A DNA stretch of 64,000 nucleotides, from the NCBI RefSeq assembly GCF_009876115.1, contig NZ_WWSY01000008.1, positions 26,689-90,688 of the forward strand, in the 5' to 3' direction. This DNA comes from Collinsella aerofaciens (GTDB lineage Bacteria > Actinomycetota > Coriobacteriia > Coriobacteriales > Coriobacteriaceae). Positions 41,586 to 50,654 of this stretch are shown in pieces. Each line of letters begins with the position of its first letter. Position 1 is the stretch's first letter. Position numbers and translations under genes: made by a program. The notes beneath the pieces are model-generated. The model was not told the DNA's origin. It ran no database searches and worked only from the letters and a program-made list of their open reading frames with translations.

Positions 41586-42224
41586 ATGGTCCATCGAAAC
41601 GCGTCTTTATCGAATGAAACCATCAGCCGCGAACAGACGGTAGCCAAACTGAGGAAGCTCGCTCGCATCTGCAAATGGGCCACGATCTGCATTACCACCG
41701 CGCTCGCTCTGGGGCTCCTCGCAGTCATTGCGATTGACCTTCTACTCATATTGCCTGGCCTCTCCCAAGGCTCGTGTCTCCAATCCGTAGAACTTCAAGC
41801 CGGCGAAGGGCCGTGCCTTGCTATCGTCGGTACCGATGCGCAGGCCCCACTTATGCTCGTCGCACACGATGGTCACACTGCCATAGGGAGCCTCTTGATG
41901 ACATGCCTCGCGCTTACCATCGCGATAAGCGTGCGCAGGCTTTTCTTCAACATTGAAAAGGAAGGCAGGCCCTTTGACCTTGAATGTAACCAGACACTTC
42001 GTCGAGTAGGACATTTATTCCTTATCGGCGGCGTTGCCGTGAGGCTTCTTGGCGCCGTAATCACGGGAATGATACTCTCGGGATTTGGCGGCAGCTTTAC
42101 CGATGCGTTCGTCGGCCAGTTATTCGAGCCCTCCATGCTCTTTGCAGGCCTGATTATTTGCCTGATTGCCAGCATCTTCCGCTACGGGTATATCCTGCAA
42201 AAACAAGATGACGAGTTGCTCTAG
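41586..42224 (+). CDS. DUF2975-type membrane protein
   Basis: A 212-residue protein with four likely membrane segments (about residues 36-58, 97-115, 142-163 and 180-200) and a conserved internal FDLECNQTLRRVGHLFLIGG typical of DUF2975. These proteins are regularly encoded with a small XRE regulator, as here (9-bp gap to the next gene), suggesting a membrane-sensor and regulator pair. Function is not established. TTGGAGGGG precedes the ATG. Confidence 0.8.
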   Translation: MVHRNASLSNETISREQTVAKLRKLARICKWATICITTALALGLLAVIAIDLLLILPGLSQGSCLQSVELQAGEGPCLAIVGTDAQAPLMLVAHDGHTAIGSLLMTCLALTIAISVRRLFFNIEKEGRPFDLECNQTLRRVGHLFLIGGVAVRLLGAVITGMILSGFGGSFTDAFVGQLFEPSMLFAGLIICLIASIFRYGYILQKQDDELL

Positions 42225-42233
42225 GGGGAATCC

Positions 42234-42473
42234 ATGATTATTCTGCGGCTCGACCGCATGCTTGCCGAACGCAAGATCTCATCCAAAGAGCTTGCGGAAC
42301 GCGTGGGCATCTCCCAGGTCAATATGTCGCGCATCAAGACGGGCAAGGTTTCTGCCGTGCGCTTTTCAACTCTTGACGCGATATGCCGGGCACTCGACTG
42401 CCAACCGGGCGATGTGCTGGAATATATGCCTGACGATGAAGCCGATAGCCTTTTTGGACTTAAAGATGAATAG
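42234..42473 (+). CDS. Small XRE-family regulator (YozG-like)
   Basis: A 79-residue Cro/CI-type helix-turn-helix protein: MLAERKISSKELAERVGISQ, then NMSRIKTGKVSAVRFSTLDA, and LDCQPGDVLEYMPDDE, the usual ending of the YozG type. It is cotranscribed with the DUF2975 gene. Confidence 0.9.
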   Translation: MIILRLDRMLAERKISSKELAERVGISQVNMSRIKTGKVSAVRFSTLDAICRALDCQPGDVLEYMPDDEADSLFGLKDE

Positions 42474-42508
42474 CCATAATTAAGCCGCCAATCACGCCCT
42501 CAACGCAA

Positions 42509-42545
42509 AAAGTCCGCCAGAACGACTTCCGTACTGGCGGACTTT
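42509..42545 (+). terminator. Terminator of the DUF2975-XRE pair
   Basis: AAAGTCCGCCAG and CTGGCGGACTTT form a perfect 12-bp stem. It can act for either flanking transcript. Confidence 0.75.
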
Positions 42546-42587
42546 CTGCTGTCTATCGGCTAGATGCTCGATGAGCCGTGCGACTCT

Positions 42588-43715
42588 TTACGCAAACAGG
42601 CCGTAGATGCTGATGTTGGCCTTGGCGTAGAGGCCGTAGATGCTGATGTTGGCCTTGGCGTAGAGGCCGTTAGCGTACTCGGTCCACTTGGAGCTGGCGC
42701 TCGAAGCCTGCGAGGAATACTGCTGATAAGCAGTGTAGTAGGCGGTCATGGCCTGCTTATAGGTAGCGCTATCGGCCGTAAAGGCATCGTCGGCAAAGGC
42801 CTTAGCGTAGGTGCTGTCGGCGTCCTTCCAAGTGCCCTTCTCGCTATCCCACTCGTCGCCGGCAAGGTTGATGATGTAGTCGGCGTAATCCTTGCTCGCG
42901 GTGTCCTCATTGCCGTCAGAAGGCTCGGTCGGAGCGGTCGGCATGCTTGCGGAGCTATCGCCCACCTTCTTCTTGTAGAGCTTCTGCAGCGTCGCGGACT
43001 GGCGGACGATCTGCTTGGCCTGATCCTTGGACACGCCATACTGCGTGGCCATGGTCTTGTAGTCGGAGGTGCCGATGGAATCCTCGGCGTACTGCTTCAT
43101 TTCCTTGGAAGAGACGGTAATGCCCTCGTCCTCGGCAGCGTCCAGCAGAATCTGGTTGCGCACGTAGGACAGGATAACGTCGGCAGAAGGAGCGGTGTAG
43201 TTGCCATCACTATCCTTGACGGTGTCGAGGCTGTACTGGCTCTCGATGGCCTCGCGCGCGGTGATATCGCTCTTCTTGCCGTTGTAGCTATAGCTTGCCA
43301 CGGTCGAATCGAGCTGGTCCTCGGTCAGGGTCGCCGAGCCGACACCCTTGCCGCCAAAGCCGCCATTGCCAATAAAGAAGCCGACCACCGCAGCGATCAC
43401 GACTGCAACCACAAAGGCGGCGATCATCGTCTTCTTGTGCTTGGATACGCGATCGTCTTCATCGGAACTCAGGATATCGTCGTCCTCATCCTGGGCCTCG
43501 GGCATCAGATTCTCGTCAGCGGCATCCGCGGCAATCTGAGCCTCCAGACGGGCGTCCTCCTCCTCGGCCGTCGTACCGGCAGCAATGTGCTCGGCAGACG
43601 TACCGGCGACCAGGTCGATCTTCTCGTCCTCGTCACCGTCGGGGCCTTCGCCGCGCTCGATGATCTGGATGCCGTCGATCTCGTCCTTCTCGTCCTTCTT
43701 TTGAATCAGACCCAT
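42588..43715 (-). CDS. Membrane-anchored SurA/PrsA-like chaperone domain protein
   Basis: A 375-residue protein with an acidic, disordered cytoplasmic N-terminus (about 1-90), a single membrane span (about 95-117, MIAAFVVAVVIAAVVGFFIG), and an extracytoplasmic SurA_N-like helical region (VILSYVRNQILLDAAEDEGI, MKQYAEDSIG). No clear parvulin PPIase domain is visible. The C-terminus ends in a duplicated 11-residue unit. It may help secreted proteins fold. Confidence 0.75.
   Translation of the reverse strand: MGLIQKKDEKDEIDGIQIIERGEGPDGDEDEKIDLVAGTSAEHIAAGTTAEEEDARLEAQIAADAADENLMPEAQDEDDDILSSDEDDRVSKHKKTMIAAFVVAVVIAAVVGFFIGNGGFGGKGVGSATLTEDQLDSTVASYSYNGKKSDITAREAIESQYSLDTVKDSDGNYTAPSADVILSYVRNQILLDAAEDEGITVSSKEMKQYAEDSIGTSDYKTMATQYGVSKDQAKQIVRQSATLQKLYKKKVGDSSASMPTAPTEPSDGNEDTASKDYADYIINLAGDEWDSEKGTWKDADSTYAKAFADDAFTADSATYKQAMTAYYTAYQQYSSQASSASSKWTEYANGLYAKANISIYGLYAKANISIYGLFA
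42598..42671 (-). repeat. 33-bp tandem duplication at the gene end
   Basis: Two perfect 33-bp units (42598-42630, 42631-42663) plus 8 bp of a third encode the repeated peptide LYAKANISIYG at the C-terminus of the chaperone-like protein. The length is a multiple of three, so the frame is kept. Confidence 0.9.
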
Positions 43716-43753
43716 ATCGGTTACTCCTTGTTAGGAAACATAGTCCTCAATAG

Positions 43754-43782
43754 AATACGCCCGACAGAGCGCCGGGCGTATT
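43754..43782 (-). terminator. Terminator of icd
   Basis: AATACGCCCG and CGGGCGTATT form a perfect 10-bp stem, with TATTG on the minus strand, 60 bp beyond the icd stop. Confidence 0.7.
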
Positions 43783-43841
43783 GATTCTTAGGTTATACGC
43801 AAACACTTAAGTACTATTTAGGCGTTTGCAGCACGCATGCC

Positions 43842-44927
43842 TTAGGCCAGGTGCGCGATAACGGCATCGGCAAAGGCCTGCGTGCCCACGGCCCCCTCGA
43901 CGGAGCCGGTCTGGGCACGACGCACGTCACCGGTAACCTGCTCGCCCTCGTCGAGCGTGGCAGATACGGCGGCGCGAATGCGATTGGCAGCGTCGTTCTC
44001 GCCCAGGTGATCGAGCATCATCGCAGCAGAAAGGATCTCGGCCGTGGGGTTGGCGATATCCTGGCCAGCGATATCGGGCGCGGAGCCGTGCGTTGCCTCG
44101 AAGATGGCGCAGTCGGCACCGATGTTGGAGCCGGGGGCCATCCCTAAGCCACCCACCAGGCCGGCGCACAGGTCGCTCACGATGTCGCCGTACAGGTTGG
44201 GCAGCACCAGGACATCGAAGTCGTTGGGGTTCTGGACCAGGCCCATGCAAGTGGCGTCGACAATCTTGTCGTTGAACTCGATATCGGGATAGTTGGCGGC
44301 CACCTCGCGCGCAACGCGCAGGAACAGGCCGTCGGTCGCCTTCATGATGTTGGCCTTATGCACGGCCGTCACCTTTTTGCGGCCGCAGCGGCGGGCATAC
44401 TCAAAGGCATACTCCACAATGCGGCGGCTCTTGGCGATGGAGATGGGCTTGATCGAGATGGCGGAATCGGCGGGGAAGGCCTTCTGACCCGACCGCTCGA
44501 CAAGCTGCGAGAGCTCCTCGACCTCGGCAGCGCCCTCATCGAACTCGATGCCGGCGTAGAGGTCCTCGGTGTTCTCGCGCACGATGACCAGGTCGACATC
44601 GCGGAAGCGCGAGCCGTCGCCCGGCTGCGACAGGCAGGGGCGCACACAGGCATACAGGTCGAAGTGCTTGCGAAGGGCAACGTTAACGCTGCGGAAACCC
44701 GTGCCGACCGGCGTGGTGATGGGACCCTTGATGGCAACCTTGGTCTCGGCGACCGCATCGAGCACGTGCTGGGGCAGTGGCGTGCCAAACTCGTCCATGA
44801 CGCCGGCACCGGCCTCCTGGACATTCCAATTGATCTGGACACCGGTGGCCTCGACCACGCGGCGCGTGGCCTGCGTAATCTCGGGACCGATACCGTCACC
44901 GGGAATCAGGACTACATCGTGCGCCAT
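43842..44927 (-). CDS. icd: Isocitrate/isopropylmalate dehydrogenase family, probably NAD-isocitrate dehydrogenase
   Basis: A 361-residue decarboxylating dehydrogenase of the IDH/IMDH family. It has [13 protein letters not shown] at the start, [14 protein letters not shown], the catalytic [12 protein letters not shown] lysine region, and [19 protein letters not shown] with the metal-binding aspartates. The ENTEDLYAG form and the IKPIS segment favour isocitrate over isopropylmalate, and no leu genes are nearby. It should make 2-oxoglutarate. Confidence 0.88.
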   Translation of the reverse strand: MAHDVVLIPGDGIGPEITQATRRVVEATGVQINWNVQEAGAGVMDEFGTPLPQHVLDAVAETKVAIKGPITTPVGTGFRSVNVALRKHFDLYACVRPCLSQPGDGSRFRDVDLVIVRENTEDLYAGIEFDEGAAEVEELSQLVERSGQKAFPADSAISIKPISIAKSRRIVEYAFEYARRCGRKKVTAVHKANIMKATDGLFLRVAREVAANYPDIEFNDKIVDATCMGLVQNPNDFDVLVLPNLYGDIVSDLCAGLVGGLGMAPGSNIGADCAIFEATHGSAPDIAGQDIANPTAEILSAAMMLDHLGENDAANRIRAAVSATLDEGEQVTGDVRRAQTGSVEGAVGTQAFADAVIAHLA

Positions 44928-44933
44928 AATCTG

Positions 44934-45632
44934 TTACTCCTCGTTTTCGGCGTCGTCAGATTTTTTAACGCTAGCACGCTTCTTCTTTTTGGAGAGATCA
45001 AGGTCAAAGCGTTTAACAAGCATTTCGCAAATCTCGCTCGAACGGGCTTTGAGATAGCTGCCCTTGCCGTTCTCGGCATCGAACTTAAGGCGCAGCGCGA
45101 GCTTCTCGGCGACCTCGGCGTCGATCTCGCCCTGGCCAAACTCGTACAGGCAACCGAGCATGTCGCGATACTCGAGGTCGCCGTGGTAGCACTGAATGGC
45201 CTCGTCCAGGATAGGCCAAGCCTCGCGCGAACGCTCGACACTCGTGGCGCCCCACACGCACAGCAGGCGGAAGGCGGCATAGCGCAGTGTGGAGGAAATC
45301 TCGTCGAACAGTGCGGTCTCGGCGCCCTCAAAGGCATCGCCCAGCTGCTCGGGACAGGTGGTGGCAAGCGCCGTCAGGGCATCGAGGGCCTCCCAGCGGG
45401 TCTGAGCCTCGGGGCGATCGAGCGCCTCGATCAGCGCGGGGACGCAGGGCACGACGCGCTGCGGATCTCGCTCGGCGAGCAGGTGCAGCACGCGGGCGGC
45501 AAACTGGCGGATGCGGCGCGTGGGGCAGCCGAGCTCCTGGACCAGACGGTCGACGGCGTTCTCGTTCTCCTCTGCCAGCTGAAGCTGTGCCAGCTCCTCG
45601 TCGGTGAGCTGTTCGTCTTTGTTTTCTGCCAT
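44934..45632 (-). CDS. HEAT-repeat-like protein of unknown function
   Basis: A 232-residue soluble helical protein. An acidic N-terminus is followed by HEAT/armadillo-like helix pairs (RIRQFAARVLHLLAERDPQ, TRWEALDALTALAT, STLRYAAFRLLCVWGA) and a lysine-rich end. Probably a scaffold or binding protein. It ends 6 bp before icd and is likely cotranscribed with it. Confidence 0.75.
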   Translation of the reverse strand: MAENKDEQLTDEELAQLQLAEENENAVDRLVQELGCPTRRIRQFAARVLHLLAERDPQRVVPCVPALIEALDRPEAQTRWEALDALTALATTCPEQLGDAFEGAETALFDEISSTLRYAAFRLLCVWGATSVERSREAWPILDEAIQCYHGDLEYRDMLGCLYEFGQGEIDAEVAEKLALRLKFDAENGKGSYLKARSSEICEMLVKRFDLDLSKKKKRASVKKSDDAENEE

Positions 45633-45647
45633 AGTTACCTCTTCTTA

Positions 45648-46076
45648 CTATTTCTTAGCGTGCTTGCCAGCACCCTTGCTGTCATCGGTGACCGAGATGA
45701 GCTGTCGGTCGGCCGCGCCATTGCGACGCGCACGGCGGCGTTCCTCAGCGTCGCCCGCGTCGGCGGCGGCGCGATGAGCCTTGTTGACGTTAAAGACCTC
45801 GTCGTGCTTGCGCCACGGACCGACGGACTCGCCAAAGCTCATCTTAAGACCGGCGATAAAGCCGCCGAGCCAGCCGATCGGCGCAAACTGCACCAGCGGG
45901 AACAGCGAGAACACCCAGGTCAGCAGGACGACTGCCGCCGCTCCTGCAAAGTTGGCAATCCAGTAGTCGCGCTTGGTGATCACGCGCTTTTCGCAGGCCC
46001 ACTGGCCGCACAAAAAGCCAATGTAGATCGCAAAGAGAAAGAGCACCAGCGCTAGTACCACGAACGTCCAGCTCAT
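45648..46076 (-). CDS. Small membrane protein of unknown function
   Basis: A 142-residue protein with two hydrophobic segments (about 4-22 and 35-60, plus a glycine-rich turn) and a basic C-terminal third. The ATG at 46076 has GGAG upstream. It starts 5 bp after the metal-tailed dehydrogenase gene and precedes the HEAT-repeat gene, forming a run of four or more minus-strand genes. Confidence 0.7.
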   Translation of the reverse strand: MSWTFVVLALVLFLFAIYIGFLCGQWACEKRVITKRDYWIANFAGAAAVVLLTWVFSLFPLVQFAPIGWLGGFIAGLKMSFGESVGPWRKHDEVFNVNKAHRAAADAGDAEERRRARRNGAADRQLISVTDDSKGAGKHAKK

Positions 46077-46081
46077 GGGCG

Positions 46082-47161
46082 CTACTCCCCGTGATGGTGG
46101 CCGCAGCAGCACTCATGGCCGTCGTCATGGCCGTGACCGCCGCAGCACTCGTGGTCCTCGCCGTGATGGTGACCGCAACCGCACTCATGGTCGTCGCCGT
46201 GCTCGCCGCAACCGCAGCCGTCCTCGTGAGCGCCATGCTCCTCGGGACGATACTGCGACCAGTCCAGACCGGCGGCGATGGCGTCGGCCTCCTCCTTATA
46301 GAGGACCGTGATGGCCTGGGTGCCCAGCTTGGCACCACCGATGGCGTCGAGCATGTCGTAGAGCGTAAAGGCCACGTCGGCGCCGGGCAGCGCAAGCTCG
46401 CGGTCGTCGGCATAGGCGAGCGCCAAGCGCAGGTCCTTGATGAAGTGCTCGACCATAAAGCCGGGCTTGTAGTCGCCGTCGAGCGCCTTGGGAGCCAGGC
46501 TCTCCATGGCGCCGGACTTGCCGGTACCGCCCAGGATCATCTGGCGGGTCTTCTCCAGATCGAGGCCGCTCAGCTCGGCAAATGCCATGGCGTCTGCCAT
46601 GCCGACCATGCAGGCGCCCAGCGACACCTGGTTGGCGAGCTTGGCAGCCTGGCCCTTGCCGGCGCCGTCGAAGCAGCAGATGTTGGCCGCAAAGGTGGCA
46701 AGGATGTCGCGGACCGGCGCGATGTCGTTCTCGGTGGCGCCCACGATAGCCGTAAGCGTGCCGGCGATAGCACCCGACTCGCCGCCGGTGACGGGGCAAT
46801 CAAACGCCATGCGACCGGAAACCTGGGCGGCCTCGGCAATGTCGCGCGCCAGCTCGGGCGAGCTCGTGGTGAGGTCGATCAGGACCGCACCGGGCTTAGT
46901 GCACGCGAGCAGACCGTCACCCGCCAGGTAGAGCTCCTCGACCTCGGAGGGATAACCCACCATGGTAAAGACGACGTCGGCGTTCGCCGCGGCATCTGCC
47001 GGCGTATCGGCCCAGACGGCACCGCGCTCAACGAGCGCTGCGGCCTTGGACTTGGTGCGGTTGTTGACCGTGACGGGATAGCCGGCGTCCAGAATGTGGC
47101 CGGCGATGGGGGCACCCATAATTCCGGTGCCGATAAATGCGACAGAGAGCTTGTTTGCCAT
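46082..47161 (-). CDS. 3-hydroxyisobutyrate dehydrogenase family oxidoreductase with His/Cys-rich tail
   Basis: A 359-residue beta-hydroxyacid dehydrogenase. It has the NAD(P) motif FIGTGIMGAPIAGHIL, the substrate-binding DCPVTGGESGAIAGTL and the catalytic lysine in GKGQAAKLANQ, which with the usual length of about 290-300 residues suggests 2-hydroxy-3-oxopropionate (tartronate semialdehyde) reductase or 3-HIBADH activity. The unusual part is the last 51 residues: 14 histidines and 9 cysteines among Gly, Asp and Glu, with repeated CGHHHGE units. This should bind metal ions such as Ni or Zn. The start at 47161 has AAGGAAAGG upstream. Confidence 0.9.
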   Translation of the reverse strand: MANKLSVAFIGTGIMGAPIAGHILDAGYPVTVNNRTKSKAAALVERGAVWADTPADAAANADVVFTMVGYPSEVEELYLAGDGLLACTKPGAVLIDLTTSSPELARDIAEAAQVSGRMAFDCPVTGGESGAIAGTLTAIVGATENDIAPVRDILATFAANICCFDGAGKGQAAKLANQVSLGACMVGMADAMAFAELSGLDLEKTRQMILGGTGKSGAMESLAPKALDGDYKPGFMVEHFIKDLRLALAYADDRELALPGADVAFTLYDMLDAIGGAKLGTQAITVLYKEEADAIAAGLDWSQYRPEEHGAHEDGCGCGEHGDDHECGCGHHHGEDHECCGGHGHDDGHECCCGHHHGE

Positions 47162-47259
47162 GAAACCTTTCCTTTTGGGTTGGGTGTTGTTACCAGGTTG
47201 AATACTCGGTGCCAGCGTTTGGGCTGTGAGTCGAGAGCGATTACGGACGCAGCGCTTGC

Positions 47260-48213
47260 CTACTGGCCGCGCACGCGACGGGCGATGCGGTCGGAAAGAG
47301 ACGCCTTGTCGGCGCGGTTCTTGCCCCAAAACGCAAGTGCCACCATGCCGGGCCCCACGTGCGAGCCGATGGTAGGGCCGACGGAACTACGGATAATCGT
47401 GACGTCGGCGCAGCCCTCCTCCTTGCGAACGGCGGCCTCGAGCCAGTCACCATCCTTCTCGGCATCGGCAGTCATGATGGCGATGGGCATGGTGCGGTCG
47501 GGCACGTAGTTCTCGCGGAACGACTTGAGGATGGACTTGAGCGCCTTCTTGCGGCCGCGGTTGACGCCGATCAGCGACAGCGAGCCGGCCAGGTCGTAGG
47601 AGAGCTCGGGCTTGACGTCGAGCTTTGCCGTGAGCTGCGCCGCCGCGGGCGGAATGCGGCCGCCGGCAGCCAGCGCATCGAAGCTCTCGAGCGTAAAGTA
47701 ACCGTGCACGTAGGTCTTGGCCTCGTTTGCCCAATCGACCAGCTGCTTGGCGGTCAGCCCCGCCGAACGCTGGCGCACGGCCTCAAGCGCCAGGAGCTCG
47801 CCGGTCGCGCAGGGCAGGGCGTTATCGACCACATAGAGCTCAAAGTTGGGATACTCGGCGCGCACGGCATCTGCCGCCTGGCACGCGGAGTTGTAGCTCG
47901 ACGACAGCGCCGAGGTAAAGCACAGGTAGACCGTGGGCGTGCCCTCTTTGGCGCACTCGGTAAAGAACTCGATATAGCGACCGAGCGACACAGCCGAGGT
48001 GGACACGCGGGCACCGGCGCGCATGCGGTCGTAGAACTCCTTAGGGCTCATACTCGACCAGATGTCATCCGTGCGCTCCTCGCCATCGATAATGAAGGGG
48101 AAACCCAGGATATCGACATCAAGGTTCGCGGCGACCTCGGGACTAAAGTCGCAGCAGGTATCGACGACGATGCGACAACGGTCCGAATGGCCGGTGGATG
48201 CAGCCTTGTCCAT
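47260..48213 (-). CDS. DegV family protein
   Basis: A 317-residue DegV-type fatty-acid-binding protein, the kind that presents acyl chains to fatty acid kinase (FakB). Visible are IVVDTCCDFSPEVA, the STSAVSLGRY motif, FTSALSSSYNSA, and the ending IIRSSVGPTIGSHVGPGMVALAF. The ATG at 48213 has AAGGAG upstream; the TTG one codon earlier is less likely. Confidence 0.93.
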   Translation of the reverse strand: MDKAASTGHSDRCRIVVDTCCDFSPEVAANLDVDILGFPFIIDGEERTDDIWSSMSPKEFYDRMRAGARVSTSAVSLGRYIEFFTECAKEGTPTVYLCFTSALSSSYNSACQAADAVRAEYPNFELYVVDNALPCATGELLALEAVRQRSAGLTAKQLVDWANEAKTYVHGYFTLESFDALAAGGRIPPAAAQLTAKLDVKPELSYDLAGSLSLIGVNRGRKKALKSILKSFRENYVPDRTMPIAIMTADAEKDGDWLEAAVRKEEGCADVTIIRSSVGPTIGSHVGPGMVALAFWGKNRADKASLSDRIARRVRGQ

Positions 48214-48231
48214 CAAAGCGACTCCTTACGT

Positions 48232-48263
48232 AAAAAAAGCGGCCATCCGCATGGGATGGCCGC
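48232..48263 (-). terminator. Terminator of hpf
   Basis: GCGGCCATCC and GGATGGCCGC form a perfect 10-bp stem with TTTTTTTA following on the minus strand. It lies 30 bp past the hpf stop and just upstream of the DegV gene. The intervening GTTAACTCATGCAAGTTAACG is a small dyad resembling the gal operator half. Confidence 0.85.
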
Positions 48264-48293
48264 CAACCGTTAACTCATGCAAGTTAACGTATT

Positions 48294-48878
48294 TTACTCG
48301 TCAAGTGTTTCGATGCGGGGCTTGATGATGCCATATCCACCATTCTTACGGTGATACACCACATTGATGAGACCGGTCGTCGCGTTCTCGAACACGTAGA
48401 AGTCGTGACCGAGCAGATCGGTCTGCACCAGCGCCTGCTCCTCAGTCATCGGGGTGACATCGATGACCTTCTCGCGGACGAGCAGGTCGTCCTCCTCCTC
48501 GGGCAGCAGCAGGTCGGCCAGATCCTCGACGCGCTCGACCGGCGCGACATCCGCGGCGCTGGCACCGCCCTGGCGGTTGTCCACGACCTTGGTCTTGAAC
48601 TTGCGCAGCTGACGAGTGACCTTATCGGCGGAAAGATCGATGGCGGCATACATATCTGCGCCGTGCTCGGCAACGCGAATCACAGAGCCGCGGGCACGAA
48701 CCGTGACCTCGACGATTGCCGGGTTGGGGTTCGAGGGGTTCTTCTCATAACGAAGCACGACGTCGACTGTCATAGGCTCGATGTCGAAAACCTTGAGCGC
48801 CTCGCCGATCTTCTCATCCACATGCGCACGCAGAGCATCGGTTACCGTCGTCTTGCGTCCAGAAACCTTGATATCCAT
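48294..48878 (-). CDS. hpf: Ribosome hibernation-promoting factor, long form
   Basis: A 194-residue long HPF. The N-terminal ribosome-binding domain (MDIKVSGRKTTVTDALRAHV; DMYAAIDLSADKVTRQLRKF) is joined by an acidic linker to the C-terminal dimerisation domain (LVQTDLLGHDFYVFENATTG, then VYHRKNGGYGIIKP). Long HPF alone joins 70S ribosomes into 100S dimers in resting cells. The ATG at 48878 has GGAGC upstream. Confidence 0.95.
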   Translation of the reverse strand: MDIKVSGRKTTVTDALRAHVDEKIGEALKVFDIEPMTVDVVLRYEKNPSNPNPAIVEVTVRARGSVIRVAEHGADMYAAIDLSADKVTRQLRKFKTKVVDNRQGGASAADVAPVERVEDLADLLLPEEEDDLLVREKVIDVTPMTEEQALVQTDLLGHDFYVFENATTGLINVVYHRKNGGYGIIKPRIETLDE

Positions 48879-49195
48879 ACGTGGCTCCAATCTGCCTCGG
48901 GGACTTACTGTACTGGCTATGTACCCATTGCCGTGCATTTAATCACGCGAATTCCCAAAGACCCGAATAACGACTGCTTGATACCGCATACCGAAGTCTC
49001 GCACTTTTCCGTGGCAAAGTGCGCTATAGGAAGGCATCGACGGAGTTAATTTTTCTCCTGGAAATTAGCTTTGACCTGCTAGTTTTACCAAAATAGAAAA
49101 GCCGGGCTCCCCTATTTGGGAGACCCGGCCATGCGTGTTGAAACCGTGAAGAAGCGCCTTGTTCGGTGTATGGCAGACGCCACCCCTACCAATAA
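48879..49195. other. Gap between the solute-binding lipoprotein and hpf
   Basis: A 317-bp stretch with no gene. It holds the hpf promoter region (not resolved to a clear -10/-35 pair) at its left and the terminator of the lipoprotein gene at 49097-49129. Confidence 0.5.
49097..49129 (-). terminator. Terminator of the solute-binding lipoprotein gene
   Basis: GCCGGGCTCCC and GGGAGACCCGGC form a stem with TTTTCTATTTT following on the minus strand. Confidence 0.8.
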
Positions 49196-50188
49196 CTAGC
49201 TATTGAGCTTGTTGATGTCATCGTCGGTGATGGCGCCCTCCTGGCTAGACGACGGACTGTCGCCGTTGCTATCAGAGGCGTCGCCATCGGAGGACTCGGT
49301 CTCGTTGGACGCGGAGTCGGATGCCTGCACATTGGCCCCCGAAACAGTCTTGGCGGTAAGGTCATAGGGCATTTGGCCATACCAGACGCAGTGGACCGCC
49401 TCGAGCGTGCCGTCGACCGTGATACCGTCGAGGGCATCACTCACGGCACGGCACAGCTCATCGTTAGAGCTAAGGCCTGCGACGCCAAGCGTGGAGGGTG
49501 CCTCGAGCGTGCCAACATAGGAGATCTGGCCCATCAGGCGCGCGAGGTAACCACCGGCCGTGGAATCACAGATCACGTAATCGACCTCGCCCGACTCGAG
49601 TGCCTCGAAGCACTCGTTGATGTTGGAGAAGGTCTTTTGGTTGGCCGTGATGCTCTGCTTGGCAAGCGCTTCCTGCGAGGCCGAGGAAGTCTGAACGCCC
49701 AAGGTAGCAGTGTTGAGTGTGTCGGTTGAGACACTCGGGGACTCTCCGTCGCTGGTCTTGCCGAACACGGCGGCAGCATCGTACAGACAGGTGCCAAGCG
49801 AGCTGATGTCGCCGCCCGCAGACTTGATGTCGCCAATAAAGATGTCGGCCTTTTTATCGCTGAGCGCGGAATCGGCCGAGGACGCATCGACAAAAGCAAC
49901 CTTGAGACCCATGCGGCACGCGAGGGCACGAGCGGCATCGACCGCATAGCCCGTGAGGTTTCCGTCGGCATCCTGCATGGCTTGCGGGGCATCGGAAGTA
50001 TCGAGGGCGACCGTCAGGGTTCCCGGCTTGACCAGGGCATTGTCCGATACCGTGGGGGTAACGGTCTCGCGCTCGATCTGGTCGATCGTGGGCGTCGTGA
50101 ACGTGGACAGTGGATTGAACGCGCATCCGCTCAGGCCCAAAACGGCAATGACCGCCGCGGTCCCAGCACCCAACCGAGCCGCATGCAT
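49196..50188 (-). CDS. Amino-acid-type ABC solute-binding lipoprotein
   Basis: A 330-residue lipoprotein. The signal peptide MHAARLGAGTAAVIAVLGLS ends in LSGC with the lipid-bearing cysteine at residue 22. The body matches SBP family 3: GTLTVALDTSDAPQAM, GYAVDAARALACRMGL, DIFIGDI, and the second lobe with VDYVICDSTAGGYLARL. A Ser/Asp/Glu-rich tail closes it. No permease or ATPase gene is adjacent, so it is an orphan. The start at 50188 is chosen for the GAGGGG site and signal peptide; the frame is open much further upstream. Confidence 0.82.
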   Translation of the reverse strand: MHAARLGAGTAAVIAVLGLSGCAFNPLSTFTTPTIDQIERETVTPTVSDNALVKPGTLTVALDTSDAPQAMQDADGNLTGYAVDAARALACRMGLKVAFVDASSADSALSDKKADIFIGDIKSAGGDISSLGTCLYDAAAVFGKTSDGESPSVSTDTLNTATLGVQTSSASQEALAKQSITANQKTFSNINECFEALESGEVDYVICDSTAGGYLARLMGQISYVGTLEAPSTLGVAGLSSNDELCRAVSDALDGITVDGTLEAVHCVWYGQMPYDLTAKTVSGANVQASDSASNETESSDGDASDSNGDSPSSSQEGAITDDDINKLNS

Positions 50189-50654
50189 CAAGCTGCCCCT
50201 CACCATGTCCACTACCCTGCCTTCTGTGTCGTATACGATCCGTGCCCCGCACGGAATATCGGGTTGTTCCCACCAGCTGACCTGGTATTTGACCCCACAC
50301 TTGCGCACCGGGGCGTTTGCTCGGGAGGCCGCAGCCACCTTCACGACTGGCCCGCTCGCCCGCGAGGCGGTATTGCCCCAAAGAAAGTAGAACGGACGGT
50401 GCGGCTTACATCTAGGACGCGCCATGATCGCGCCGCGCGCACGCGGTCGCTTACGTGGATCCCTTTGACCGCGTCTGTCTTGGACTGGGATGGGCATTTC
50501 GTCCGTCCGCAACCACAGCCTGGCAGGAACGTAGCGCATTATAGCTAAGTTCAAGCTATAGTTTAAGGTTAGGGACGTTATTCGCATCGCGAGTACAGAT
50601 TTCGCAGGTCGGGACGGACCGCACACGCTAGCTTCACTGCCACAAAACCACCCC
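50189..50654 (-). other. 466-bp leader between comF and the lipoprotein gene
   Basis: No gene is firmly supported. The lipoprotein frame stays open through this whole stretch and encodes Arg/Pro-rich sequence with two cysteines (VRKCGVKYQVSWWEQPDIPC), but no ribosome binding site supports an earlier start. It may be a long 5' leader. Confidence 0.4.
50538..50566 (-). promoter_or_regulatory. Candidate promoter, TTAAAC-N17-TATAAT
   Basis: On the minus strand a perfect TATAAT stands 17 bp after TTAAAC. If used, it gives a leader of about 340 nt before the lipoprotein start. Confidence 0.5.

Noticed and set aside
48265..48290. GTTAAC-N8-GTTAACG near the hpf terminator as a further gal-type operator
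   Set aside because: Only part of the gal operator matches and it lies between a stop codon and a terminator, so binding by the gal LacI is doubtful.
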